This document shows, piece by piece, positions 9,582 through 17,593 of a stretch of DNA of 64,000 bases. How positions within the stretch are numbered: the stretch's first letter is position 1; every line of letters begins with the position of its first letter. The notes below the pieces were generated by a model. That model searched no databases. It had not been told where the DNA came from and saw nothing but the letters and a program-made list of their open reading frames with translations. Source of the stretch: Sinomonas atrocyanea. GTDB taxonomy: Bacteria; Actinomycetota; Actinomycetes; Actinomycetales; Micrococcaceae. The position numbers and the translations under genes were made by a program. The stretch lies in NCBI RefSeq assembly GCF_030811715.1, contig NZ_JAUSRH010000004.1, forward strand, positions 235,022 through 299,021, written 5' to 3'.

Positions 9582-9677
9582 ATGACGATCACCAAGGTTC
9601 TCAACCGTGGTTGGACTGCGTTTGCGACGGGCCGTCGCCGCGGCCTCCTGCCGGTCTTTGGCGCCTTCGGCGCCTGA
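9582..9677 (+). CDS. Candidate small protein, 31 residues
   Basis: ATG 9582 is preceded by AAGGAGG (9567-9573) at 8-nt spacing, a textbook initiation site. The product MTITKVLNRGWT... is basic in its middle (GRRRG) and ends hydrophobic (LLPVFGAFGA). The last codons contain a GGCGCC-TTC-GGCGCC hairpin (9660-9674). It could be a real small protein, a leader peptide for what follows, or a remnant; an in-frame extension to TTG 9477 exists but has no ribosome-binding site. I recognise no family. Confidence 0.45.
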   Translation: MTITKVLNRGWTAFATGRRRGLLPVFGAFGA

Positions 9678-9691
9678 TCCATCGGCCAGCA

Positions 9692-9761
9692 GGCCTCTGC
9701 ACCACACCTCGTCCGTGAGCGCCACCCGGTAGGTGGCGCGTCCGGACTGGTGCTTGAGGCC
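9692..9761 (+). ncRNA. Candidate structured RNA, 70-nt nested hairpin
   Basis: Four nested helices can be drawn: GGCCTC (9692-9697) with GAGGCC (9756-9761); GCACCA (9699-9704) with TGGTGC (9748-9753); GTCCG (9711-9715) with CGGAC (9743-9747); GCGCCACC (9719-9726) with GGTGGCGC (9732-9739), capped by loop CGGTA. Twenty-five base pairs in 70 nt is well beyond chance even in GC-rich DNA. A further CCCCG/CGGGG hairpin lies just after it. It does not match the riboswitch consensus sequences I know. The strand is a guess based on the flanking genes. Confidence 0.45.
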
Positions 9762-9917
9762 CGCCGCGGAGTGATCAGCAACCCCGACGTGACTTCACAG
9801 CCGTCCGGGGCAGCCGCCACGCTTCTCTTCCCCCGCCGTCCCTGACGCCCCCAGTGGGCCCCGCGACGGCGGCACGTCCCGCGGACCCTCCATATTCCGC
9901 GGGTCATTCTGGGCCGC

Positions 9918-9948
9918 CAATTCCCCTGCATTCTCTGCAGGCGAATTG
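9918..9948. repeat. Inverted repeat, 13-bp arms
   Basis: CAATTCCCCTGCA (9918-9930) and TGCAGGCGAATTG (9936-9948) pair with one mismatch around a 5-nt loop. It could be a terminator, a protein-binding site or part of a structured leader. Confidence 0.55.
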
Positions 9949-10190
9949 TGCTGCGGAATTCGACGCCTTATTCCTTTCCGCCCTAACGCCTGCCCTTTTC
10001 GTCGCCCGCCGCGATGATCCGCCCCGGCCGCGCCCTCCGCGCTGCCCCCTGCCCTGGAGCTCCCATGCCCTCGCGCACCCTGCCCTCGACCGACCCCCGA
10101 GCCCGGCCCGCCGAGCGCGACGCGGCCCCTGCGCCGTCGTCCGCCACCGTGTCCCCGCGGCCCCAGATCCCCGATGAGGAGGTGACCCCC

Positions 10191-10313
10191 GTGGCCCATC
10201 GCATCCGCCGCGCCCTGCGCGCCCTCGGCCTCGCCCGGATCGACGCAGAGCGCATCGACGCGCACCGCGACGCCGTCCAGCGCGAGCTCGTCCTCTCCCG
10301 GCCGATCCTCTGA
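10191..10313 (+). CDS. Candidate small basic protein, 40 residues
   Basis: GTG 10191 is preceded at 5-nt spacing by AGGAGGTGA (10177-10185), fully complementary to the 3' end of 16S rRNA. The product VAHRIRRALRALGLARIDAE... reads as one amphipathic, Arg-rich helix and ends LVLSRPIL. The frame stays open upstream to 10014, but that part is Pro/Arg-rich and looks non-coding. It lies 78 bp before the secreted protease. No family recognised; the initiation signal is the main support. Confidence 0.55.
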   Translation: MAHRIRRALRALGLARIDAERIDAHRDAVQRELVLSRPIL

Positions 10314-10349
10314 CCGGCCCTTCACAGGCCTGTGGCCATCATGAAGAAT

Positions 10350-10386
10350 CCCTTTCACGTGCACTGCACCCGTGCACGTGAAAGGG
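10350..10386 (+). promoter_or_regulatory. Hairpin covering the protease ribosome-binding site
   Basis: CCCTTTCACGTGCAC (10350-10364) and GTGCACGTGAAAGGG (10372-10386) are perfect 15-bp arms around a 7-nt loop. The 3' arm contains the AAAGGGG Shine-Dalgarno of the protease, whose ATG is at 10392. In RNA the structure would block initiation; in DNA it could also be an operator. Confidence 0.7.
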
Positions 10387-10391
10387 GAACC

Positions 10392-11246
10392 ATGCACAGG
10401 AAACTCGCTGCCCTCGTGGCGGCTCTGGCCACGGCCTTCGGCCTGGCCTTCATCGCGGCGCCCGCTCAGGCGAGCACCGGCGGAACCGCCGACGGCGACA
10501 CCCACCCGGGCGTCGCGATGATCGCCTTCTACGACGGCACCGGCAGATACCGCTGCTCGGCGGCCCTCGTCGCGCCGACGGTGCTGCTGACCGCCGCGCA
10601 CTGCACCTCCGGCACCGTCGGCAAGGTCTACGTGGACTTCCGCTCGGTCGTCGCGGAGCAGCCGGCCCCCGGCGTCCTGCCGTCCGCAGCCGACCCCAGC
10701 GTCGGGTACACGGCCGCGGACCTCGCGGGCAAGGTCTCGGGAACCGCCCGGACGCACCCGGGCTACTCCGACTTCACCGACATGAAGAACTGGAACGACG
10801 TGGGCGTGGTGGTGCTGGATGCTCCGGCACCGGCAGGCCTGCCCACCTATCCGATAGCCGCGGCCGGCACGCTCGACGCGATCCGGCCCGGCGACGTGCC
10901 CAAGACCCTCGTCACAGCGGTGGGTTATGGCACCGAAGTCCGCAAGCCGGACTCCGGCCCGCAGAAGCCGACCCCGATGAGCTACCCGCTCATCCGCCGC
11001 CACGTCGACATGCCGCTGCAGAAGGTAGCCCCGCAGGTGTTCCAGGCCAACGGCAACCCGAACGACACCAAGGGCACCGGCGGCACGTGCTTCGGCGACT
11101 CGGGGGGACCGGTGTTCTACCAGGGCGCGATCGTGGGCGTCACGAGCTACGGCCTCACCTCGAACTGCCGGTACATCGACGGGTACCAGCGCGTCGACAT
11201 CCCGGCGGCCCAGGCCTGGCTCACCGGGTTCGGCGTGACACCGTGA
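10392..11246 (+). CDS. Secreted trypsin-like serine protease
   Basis: A 284-residue S1-family protease. The signal peptide is MHRKLAALVAAL...AAPAQA with likely cleavage after residue 27. The catalytic triad is visible: His in LLTAAHC, Asp in WNDVGVVVLD, Ser in FGDSGGPV. Two or more cysteine pairs fit an extracellular fold. I use ATG 10392, not the in-frame upstream starts, because the signal peptide begins there and AAAGGGG precedes it. A strong hairpin overlaps this ribosome-binding site (10350-10386), suggesting translational control. A GC-rich hairpin terminator follows at 11272-11310. Substrate unknown. Confidence 0.9.
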   Translation: MHRKLAALVAALATAFGLAFIAAPAQASTGGTADGDTHPGVAMIAFYDGTGRYRCSAALVAPTVLLTAAHCTSGTVGKVYVDFRSVVAEQPAPGVLPSAADPSVGYTAADLAGKVSGTARTHPGYSDFTDMKNWNDVGVVVLDAPAPAGLPTYPIAAAGTLDAIRPGDVPKTLVTAVGYGTEVRKPDSGPQKPTPMSYPLIRRHVDMPLQKVAPQVFQANGNPNDTKGTGGTCFGDSGGPVFYQGAIVGVTSYGLTSNCRYIDGYQRVDIPAAQAWLTGFGVTP

Positions 11247-11271
11247 CCGGGGACGCCTGAGGTCCCGCACC

Positions 11272-11310
11272 CAGGACGGCCCGCCGGAGATGCCGGGGCG
11301 GGCCGTCCTG
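11272..11310 (+). terminator. Terminator after the serine protease
   Basis: CAGGACGGCCCGCC (11272-11285) pairs perfectly with GGCGGGCCGTCCTG (11297-11310) around an 11-nt loop, 25 nt after the stop codon. No T tract follows. Confidence 0.8.
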
Positions 11311-11331
11311 CCAGCCGGTAGGCTCGACGCC

Positions 11332-12792
11332 ATGGTGGTGCGCCCCGACGAGAAGCCCGAAGCACGGCAGGCGGTCATCTCGCCGACCCGCAACGACCCC
11401 CTGCTCCACACGCTCTCCGAGGCCGTGGGCGGACCCCTCGGCGAGCACGCCGCCCCGGGGATCATCCGCAGCGGATTCTGGACCCCCGAGCGGGTCCTCG
11501 TGATCCTCACCGTGCTCGCGGCGATGCTCGGTGTGGTCCTGAAGGGCTACTGCCGGGTCAACGGCTGGACCACCCCCCAGCAGTTCTACGCCACCTGCTA
11601 CTCCGACTTCCCGGTCCTGTTCAAGGAGCGCGGGCTCGCCGACGGGGTTCTGCCCTTCCTCAACGCCAACGCTCCGTTCGAATACCCGGTGCTCACGAGC
11701 CTCATCGCCGGCCTCACCGCCCTCCTCGTGCCGGGGACCGGGAACACGGCGGCGCGGGCCGCCGGCTACTTCGACATCAATGCCGTGCTCGTCGCCGCGA
11801 TGTGGATCGTCGCCGTCGTCGCGACTGCACGCTCGAACTCCCGGCGCCCCTGGGATGCCGCCATGCTCGCCGTGGCCCCGGGAGCCGTCCTCGCCGGGTT
11901 CATCAACTGGGACATGTGGCCCGTCGCGCTGCTGGCGCTGGGCATCTACGCGTTCGCCCGCCGCCAGCCGCTCTGGGCCGGGGTGTTCATCGGCCTCGGC
12001 GCGGCCACGAAGCTCTACCCCGTCCTCGCCCTCGGCGCCATCCTGCTCCTGGCTGTGCGCACGGGGCGGTACAGGCCGCTGTGGATCACGCTCGGTGGAG
12101 CCGGGGGCACCTGGCTCGCAGTCAACCTGCCGTTCATGCTCCTCGACCCGCGCGGCTGGCTGTACTTCTTCAACTTCACCCGGGATCGGCAGGCGGGGTT
12201 CTCCTCGGCGTACTACGCCTGGAACCTGGTGGCCGGCCGCCTGCGCTGGGCCGCGCTCGACACCCCCGCCGTCAACACGATCGCGGCGGTCTCCTTCGCG
12301 CTCGCGTGCCTGCTCATCGCCTTCGTGTCGCTCCACGCCCCGCGCCGCCCGCGCCTCGCCCAGCTCGTGTTCCTGCTGGTGGCCGCGTTCATCCTCACCA
12401 ACAAGGTCTACTCCCCGCAGTACGTCCTGTGGCTCATCCCGCTGCTCGCCCTCGCCAGGCCACGCTGGCGCGACTTCCTCGTCTGGATGGCGGTCGAGGC
12501 ACTCCACTGGTGGGCCGTCTGGATGTACCTGGGCGCGATCACGGGCGGCGGCCCGGCCACCAACAACATCGACTCGCCCTACTACGTCGGCGCCGTCCTG
12601 GCCCACATGGGCGCGGTCGCCTACCTCTGCATACGGGTGCTGATGGACATCTACGAGCCGTCCGCCGACCCCGTCCGCCGCAGCCGCCAGGACGACCCCC
12701 AGGGCGGCGACTTCGACCGCGCCGCGGACGCCCTCACGGTGCGGTCCCTCGCGCGCCGGCCGGCCTCCGGGAGGGAGACCGCAGATGCCTGA
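11332..12792 (+). CDS. GT87-type membrane glycosyltransferase
   Basis: An integral membrane protein of 486 residues with about ten hydrophobic segments. The short conserved stretches (NAPFEYPVLTS, the acidic YFDINA loop, GAATKLYPVLALG, VYSPQYVLWLIPL) are those of the DUF2029/GT87 polyprenol-linked mannosyltransferases, which add sugars to cell-envelope glycans from lipid-linked donors. Start ATG 11332 has TAGGCT 7 nt upstream and so looks leaderless. It overlaps the following histidine kinase by 8 bp, suggesting one transcript with the two-component genes. The precise acceptor is unknown. Confidence 0.82.
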   Translation: MVVRPDEKPEARQAVISPTRNDPLLHTLSEAVGGPLGEHAAPGIIRSGFWTPERVLVILTVLAAMLGVVLKGYCRVNGWTTPQQFYATCYSDFPVLFKERGLADGVLPFLNANAPFEYPVLTSLIAGLTALLVPGTGNTAARAAGYFDINAVLVAAMWIVAVVATARSNSRRPWDAAMLAVAPGAVLAGFINWDMWPVALLALGIYAFARRQPLWAGVFIGLGAATKLYPVLALGAILLLAVRTGRYRPLWITLGGAGGTWLAVNLPFMLLDPRGWLYFFNFTRDRQAGFSSAYYAWNLVAGRLRWAALDTPAVNTIAAVSFALACLLIAFVSLHAPRRPRLAQLVFLLVAAFILTNKVYSPQYVLWLIPLLALARPRWRDFLVWMAVEALHWWAVWMYLGAITGGGPATNNIDSPYYVGAVLAHMGAVAYLCIRVLMDIYEPSADPVRRSRQDDPQGGDFDRAADALTVRSLARRPASGRETADA

Positions 12793-14194
12793 GGCGGGCA
12801 CCCCGGCCGCGCCAGCGAAGACCGTGCCGCCGCGGGCCGTCCCGGCTCAGGCGGTGCCGGGTCAGGCCGTCCCGGCGCCCGCGGCCCGGACCGAGCAGGT
12901 GCTGCGCTGGCTCCGGGTGGCCCTGCACGTCGGCTTCGCCGCGCTCCTGCTGGTCGCAACCGTGCGCTCGCTCCTGCCGGTCGCCGCGGCCGAGGCGGGC
13001 GTGCCCGCTGAGGCGCCGGCCGGCGTCGTCCTTCCCCTCGCCGTGCTCCTCGCGCTCGTCTACCTCGCCGGGACGGTGCTCGAGAAGCGGCACTTCCAGG
13101 GTGCTGCCCCGGATCCGGCCCGGTACTCGCTGCCGTGGCTCGGGGTGGTGTGCGGCCTGTGGCTTGCCCTCGTGGCGGCCAGCGGGGAGTTCGCGTGGGT
13201 CGCGTTCGCCCTCTTCTTCCTCCAGCTGCACCTGCTGCCGCGGTGGTGGGGGGCGGGCGCCGTCGCCGTCACGGCCGCCCTCGTGGTCCTGGGCCTGGGG
13301 TGGCACGCCGGCGGCCTGTCCCCGGCGATGATGCTCGGCCCCCTCTTCGGGGCCGCGTTCGCGGTGGTGACAGCGTTCGCCTACCGCGCGCTGTACGCCG
13401 AGGCGGAGGCCCAGCGCGCCGCGGCTGACGAGTTGCGCCGCACCCGCGCCGAGCTCGCCGAGAGCCAGCACCGGGCGGGGGTCCTGGCCGAGCGGGAGCG
13501 GCTCGCCCGCGAGATCCACGACACCCTCGCGCAGGGCTTCTCCTCGGTGGTGCTCATGGGGCGCTCCGCTGCGGCCGCGCTGGACGACGGCGACACAGGC
13601 GCCGCCCGCGAACGGCTCGGGATCGTGCAGGCCACCGCTGCCGAGTCCCTGACCGAGGCCCGCGCGTTCGTGCGCGGGCTCGGCTCGCCGGCGCTCAGGC
13701 CCGAGCGGGAGGATGGGGCCCCCGACGAGCTGCCTCGAGGAACGGCGCCGGCCGCCTCGCCGCTGGCCGACGCGCTCCGCAGGCTCTGCGAGAAGACGGC
13801 TGCCGCCTCTGCCGCCCGCGGCACCGGGCTCACGTGCCGGTTCGAGGCCGACGGCGCGCCGCGCCCGCTCGCCGCCCCGGCAGGGGAGGCGCTCCTGCGC
13901 GCCGCCCAGACGAGCCTCGCGAACGTGTGGGCGCACGCGCGGGCCGCCACCGCCGTCGTGAGCCTTGCCTACCTCGACGGGGAGGTCACACTGGACGTCT
14001 CCGACGACGGGGTGGGATTCGACCCGGCAACGCTGCCCCAGGAGCTGCGCCCGGACGGGACAGGATACGGGCTGCGCGGGCTGCGGCGCCGGGTCGAGGG
14101 GGCCGGCGGGGCACTCACACTCGAGTCCGCTCCCGGCGAGGGAACGGTGGTGGCGGTCCGGCTGCCTGCGGGCCCGCACGGGGAGGAGCCGTGA
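12785..14194 (+). CDS. NarL-family sensor histidine kinase
   Basis: A 469-residue kinase. After an Ala/Pro-rich N-terminus come about six membrane spans (about 40-205), a short coiled coil (AEAQRAAADELRRTRAELAE), the HisKA_3 H-box RLAREIHDTLAQGFSSV with the phosphorylated His at about 245, and an HATPase domain with N-box (QTSLANVWAHA) and G-box (DDGVGFDP). It pairs with the response regulator that starts inside its stop codon (GTGA at 14191-14194). The signal sensed in the membrane is not known. Confidence 0.9.
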   Translation: MPEAGTPAAPAKTVPPRAVPAQAVPGQAVPAPAARTEQVLRWLRVALHVGFAALLLVATVRSLLPVAAAEAGVPAEAPAGVVLPLAVLLALVYLAGTVLEKRHFQGAAPDPARYSLPWLGVVCGLWLALVAASGEFAWVAFALFFLQLHLLPRWWGAGAVAVTAALVVLGLGWHAGGLSPAMMLGPLFGAAFAVVTAFAYRALYAEAEAQRAAADELRRTRAELAESQHRAGVLAERERLAREIHDTLAQGFSSVVLMGRSAAAALDDGDTGAARERLGIVQATAAESLTEARAFVRGLGSPALRPEREDGAPDELPRGTAPAASPLADALRRLCEKTAAASAARGTGLTCRFEADGAPRPLAAPAGEALLRAAQTSLANVWAHARAATAVVSLAYLDGEVTLDVSDDGVGFDPATLPQELRPDGTGYGLRGLRRRVEGAGGALTLESAPGEGTVVAVRLPAGPHGEEP

Positions 14195-14820
14195 TCCGCG
14201 TCCTGCTCGTCGACGACCACCCCGTGGTCCGCGCCGGACTGCGCGCGATGCTCGCGGGCTTCGAGGGTGTGGAGGTCGCCGCCGAGGCATCCGACGGCGC
14301 CGCGGCCCTCGCCGAGCTCGGCCGGGCCCGGGCGCTCGGGGAGACGGTCGACGTGGTCCTCATGGACCTGCAGATGGCCGGCACGGACGGGGTCACGGCC
14401 ACGGCTCGGCTCCGCGAGCTCGGGGATCCGCCGCCAGTGCTCATCCTCACCACCTACGACACCGACGCGGACATCCGGGCTGCTCTGGACGCCGGCGCCG
14501 CCGGCTACATGCTCAAGGACGCCCCGCCCGAGCAGATCCGCCGGGCCGTGCTGGACGCCGCCGCGGGAGCGCGCGTGCTGGCACCCGGCGTCGAGGCGCG
14601 GATCGAGCGCACACGGCTGGAGGACGCACTCTCGGACCGCGAACTCGAGCTCCTCGCCCTGCTCGCGGGCGGCGCGAGCAACCGGCAGCTCGCGAAGGCC
14701 CTCTTCATCTCCGAGGCCACGGTGAAGACGCACCTCGTGCACATCTACGCCAAGCTCGGCGTGGACAACCGGACGGCGGCGATCGCCGAGGCGCGGCGCC
14801 GGCGCATCATCCGGGCGTAG
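14191..14820 (+). CDS. NarL/FixJ-type response regulator
   Basis: A 209-residue regulator. The receiver domain shows the acidic pair in LLVDDHPVVRAG, the phosphorylated Asp in VVLMDLQMAG, Thr in ILTTYD and Lys in YMLKDAP. The C-terminal LuxR-type helix-turn-helix is LSDRELELLALLAGG...EATVKTHLVHIYAKLGV. Start GTG 14191 overlaps the kinase stop, so the two are translated together. Targets are unknown; the adjacent GT87 gene in the same operon is a plausible one. Confidence 0.92.
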   Translation: MIRVLLVDDHPVVRAGLRAMLAGFEGVEVAAEASDGAAALAELGRARALGETVDVVLMDLQMAGTDGVTATARLRELGDPPPVLILTTYDTDADIRAALDAGAAGYMLKDAPPEQIRRAVLDAAAGARVLAPGVEARIERTRLEDALSDRELELLALLAGGASNRQLAKALFISEATVKTHLVHIYAKLGVDNRTAAIAEARRRRIIRA

Positions 14821-14863
14821 GCGCTCGGCGATCCCAGCACCCTCCGCCCGGCACAATGGACCG

Positions 14864-17539
14864 GTGACCTCCCGCCCGCCCGTGCCGCCGTTCGACCTGG
14901 CCCGCATCGGCGCCGGCCTCACGTTCGCCGGCTCGCTCGCGGAGCTCGGGGCGGCCCTCGCGGACCCGGGGGCCGCGGCAGTCGTGCAGGCGCCGCCGGG
15001 CACCGGCAAGACCACGCTCGTCCCGCCGCTCGTGGCGAACCTCGCCCTCGCGCAGGCGCACGACGGCGCCGCCCCGCCGCGCGTCGTCGTCACCCAGCCG
15101 CGCCGGGTCGCCGTGCGGGCCGCCGCACACCGTCTCGCGGCGCTGGACGGAGCCTGGGCGGGTGCCCGGACCGGGTACACCGTGCGGGGCGAGCGCACGG
15201 CCGGCGCGGGCACGGTCGTCGAGTTCGTCACGCCCGGGGTGCTCGTGCGCAGGCTCCTCGCCGATCCAGGCCTGGACGGGGTCGGGGCCGTGGTCCTCGA
15301 CGAGGTCCACGAACGCGGGCTCGAGACCGACCTGCTCGTGGGCATGCTCGCCGAGGTCCGGCAGCTGCGCGGGGACCTCCGGCTCGTCGCAATGTCCGCC
15401 ACCGTTGATGCTCCGCGCTTCGCCGCCCTGCTGGGCGACGAGGGGGAACCCGTTCCGGTGGTCGACTGCCCGTCCGCGCTGCACCCGCTCGAGGTGACGT
15501 GGGCGCCGTCGGACGCGCCGAGGCTCGACGAGCGCGGCGTGGCCCGCGCGTTCCTCGACCACGTGGCCGACACCGCGGCGGGCGAGCACGCCGCCGAGCG
15601 GGCGGCCGGCCGGGATGTCGACGCGCTCGTGTTCCTCCCCGGCGCGCGGGAGGTCCGGCACGTCGCCGAGCGGCTGCGCGCGCGGGCGGCCGGGACCGAG
15701 GTCCTCGAGCTCCACGGCCAGGTCCCGGCCGCCGAGCAGGACCGGGCGGTGTCCGGACGCGGCCCCGGGGACCGCCCCCGGATCGTCGTCTCGACCGCGC
15801 TGGCGGAGTCGTCGCTCACGGTGCCGGGGGTGCGGCTCGTCATCGACTCCGGGCTGGCCCGCGAACCGCGCCGGGACGCCTCGCGCGGCATGACCGGCCT
15901 CGTCACCGTCTCCTGCTCCCGCGCCTCCGCGCAGCAGCGCGCCGGACGTGCCGCCCGCCAGGGGACCGGCCGCGTGGTGCGCTGCTACGACGAGCGGGCC
16001 TACGCCGCGGCCCCCGCGCACTCGACCCCCGAGATCGCCTCGGCCGACCTGACCGAGGCCGCGCTCGTCCTCGCGTGCTGGGGAGCGCCCGGCGGCCGCG
16101 GGCTCGCGCTCCCGGACGCGCCGCCGCCCGCAGCCCTCGCCGACGCCGTCTCCGTGCTCGCCGCGATCGGGGCGGTGGACGACGCCGGCCACGCGACCGC
16201 CCTCGGACGCCGGCTCGCACGCATCCCGGCCGACCCGCGGCTGGCCCGCGCCCTGCTCGAGGGGGCGGGACTGGTGGGTGCGCGGGCCGCCGCGGAAGCG
16301 GTCGCGATGGCTGCCCGCGACCTGCGGCCGCCCGGCGCCGACCTCGGGCGCCTGCTCGAGGCGCTGCGGTCCGGCCGCGACCCGCAGTCCCGGGCATGGG
16401 CAGAGGAGGCCAGGCGGTTCGAGCGGATCGCGCGGGAAGCTGGGGCCGGGTCCGCGCAGGGACATGACCCCTCAACGCAGGGAGGTGACCCCTCAAGGCA
16501 GGGACATGACCCCTCAACGGAGGTGGGGGCGGTCATCGCCCTGGCCTTCCCCGGGTCGGTGGCCCGCCGGGTTCCCGGCGACCGCGAGGCCTACCTGCTC
16601 GCCTCCGGCACCAGGGCCGGGCTCCCCGCCGGCAGCTCCCTGTCCGGCCAGGAATGGCTCGCCGTTGCCGATGCCGCGCGGGCGGCGGGCCGGGACGCAG
16701 CGGGGACGGGCGCCGTCGTCCGCGCCGCAGCGCCGATCACCCGCGAGCTCGCCGAGGCAGCCGCCGCACACCTGCTGACCGACCGGGTCGAGGCCGCCTT
16801 CGAGAACGGCCGGGTCGTGGCGCGGCGTGAGCGGCGGCTGGGCGCCATCCAGCTTGCCTCGACCCCGGTGCGGCCCGAGCGGGAGGAGGGCCATGCCGCG
16901 GTCGTCCGGGCGCTTGCGACCCACGGGCTCGGCGTGATCGGCTGGTCGGAGGGTGCGGACGCGCTGCGCCGCAGGCTTGCCCTCCTGAACCGCGAGCTCG
17001 GCGCGCCCTGGCCGGACGTGGCCGACGCCGCCCTCCTCGCCCGCCTCGACGACTGGCTCGCCCCCGAGATCGACGCGCTCGCGCAGGGCGCCGCGGCGCG
17101 CGGCATCGACCTCACCGAGCCCCTGCGGCGCCTCCTGCCCTGGCCCGAGGCCTCCCGGTTCGCCGAGCTCGCGCCCGAGCGGCTCGAGGTGCCCAGCGGG
17201 TCGCGGGTGCGGATCGAGTACCCGCCGGTCGAGGACGGCGCCCGCGCCGACACAGGAACGCCGGGCCCGCTGCCGATCGTGGCGGTCAAGCTCCAGGAAT
17301 GCTTCGGCTGGGCGGAGACGCCCCGCCTCGTGGACGGGCGCGTGCCCGTGCTCTTCCACCTCCTCTCCCCGTCGGGGCGGCCCCTCGCCGTGACCGCCGA
17401 TCTCGCCTCCTTCTGGTCGGGCCCCTACGCGCAGGTGCGGGCCGAGATGCGCGGCCGCTACCCCAAGCACCCCTGGCCCGAGGACCCGTGGACGGCGGTG
17501 GCGACCGCGAAGACCAAGCGGCGGCTCACGGGGGACTGA
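14864..17539 (+). CDS. hrpB: ATP-dependent helicase HrpB, with an in-frame repeat insertion
   Basis: A DEAH-box helicase of 891 residues. Walker A is APPGTGKTT (about 46-54), Walker B/DEAH is LDEVHERG, motif III is SATVDAPRF, and the RNA-helicase C-terminal motif QRAGRAARQGTGR is intact. The C-terminal HrpB domain includes LASFWSGPYAQVRAEMRGRYPKHPWPEDP-type sequence, here read as separate short motifs (FWSGPYAQV; RYPKHPWPEDP). Three 21-bp repeats at 16455-16517 insert an extra GHDPSTQGGDPSRQ-like stretch at about residues 531-551, likely a surface loop. GTG 14864 has CACAAT 6 nt upstream and looks leaderless. The cellular role of HrpB is poorly defined. Confidence 0.9.
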   Translation: MTSRPPVPPFDLARIGAGLTFAGSLAELGAALADPGAAAVVQAPPGTGKTTLVPPLVANLALAQAHDGAAPPRVVVTQPRRVAVRAAAHRLAALDGAWAGARTGYTVRGERTAGAGTVVEFVTPGVLVRRLLADPGLDGVGAVVLDEVHERGLETDLLVGMLAEVRQLRGDLRLVAMSATVDAPRFAALLGDEGEPVPVVDCPSALHPLEVTWAPSDAPRLDERGVARAFLDHVADTAAGEHAAERAAGRDVDALVFLPGAREVRHVAERLRARAAGTEVLELHGQVPAAEQDRAVSGRGPGDRPRIVVSTALAESSLTVPGVRLVIDSGLAREPRRDASRGMTGLVTVSCSRASAQQRAGRAARQGTGRVVRCYDERAYAAAPAHSTPEIASADLTEAALVLACWGAPGGRGLALPDAPPPAALADAVSVLAAIGAVDDAGHATALGRRLARIPADPRLARALLEGAGLVGARAAAEAVAMAARDLRPPGADLGRLLEALRSGRDPQSRAWAEEARRFERIAREAGAGSAQGHDPSTQGGDPSRQGHDPSTEVGAVIALAFPGSVARRVPGDREAYLLASGTRAGLPAGSSLSGQEWLAVADAARAAGRDAAGTGAVVRAAAPITRELAEAAAAHLLTDRVEAAFENGRVVARRERRLGAIQLASTPVRPEREEGHAAVVRALATHGLGVIGWSEGADALRRRLALLNRELGAPWPDVADAALLARLDDWLAPEIDALAQGAAARGIDLTEPLRRLLPWPEASRFAELAPERLEVPSGSRVRIEYPPVEDGARADTGTPGPLPIVAVKLQECFGWAETPRLVDGRVPVLFHLLSPSGRPLAVTADLASFWSGPYAQVRAEMRGRYPKHPWPEDPWTAVATAKTKRRLTGD
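16455..16517. repeat. Three 21-bp tandem repeats inside hrpB
   Basis: Units at 16455-16475, 16476-16496 and 16497-16517 share the core GACCCCTCAA, preceded by GGGACAT or GGGAGGT. The 21-bp period keeps the reading frame. The same unit occurs in the intergenic cluster at 35346-35505, so it is a dispersed family. Confidence 0.93.
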
Positions 17540-17593
17540 AGGCCCGCGGCGGCCGGCACCGGGGTTCCGGCAGCCAACCACTACGCTTGACCG

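Larger units (their letters stand above)
9423..10391. other. Hairpin-rich intergenic island
   Basis: No conventional gene lies in this 970 bp. It begins with a local AT-rich patch (about 9448-9520) unlike its surroundings. It then holds a 31-codon ORF with a strong Shine-Dalgarno, a 70-nt nested hairpin, a hairpin at 9878-9903 (8-bp arms), another at 9918-9948, a 40-codon ORF with a perfect Shine-Dalgarno, and finally the hairpin over the protease ribosome-binding site. None matches an RNA family I can name. Confidence 0.6.

Noticed and set aside
9692..9830. Known riboswitch (SAM, TPP, cobalamin, FMN, ydaO) for the nested hairpin
   Set aside because: Conserved core sequences of these classes are missing, so it is reported only as an unassigned structured RNA.
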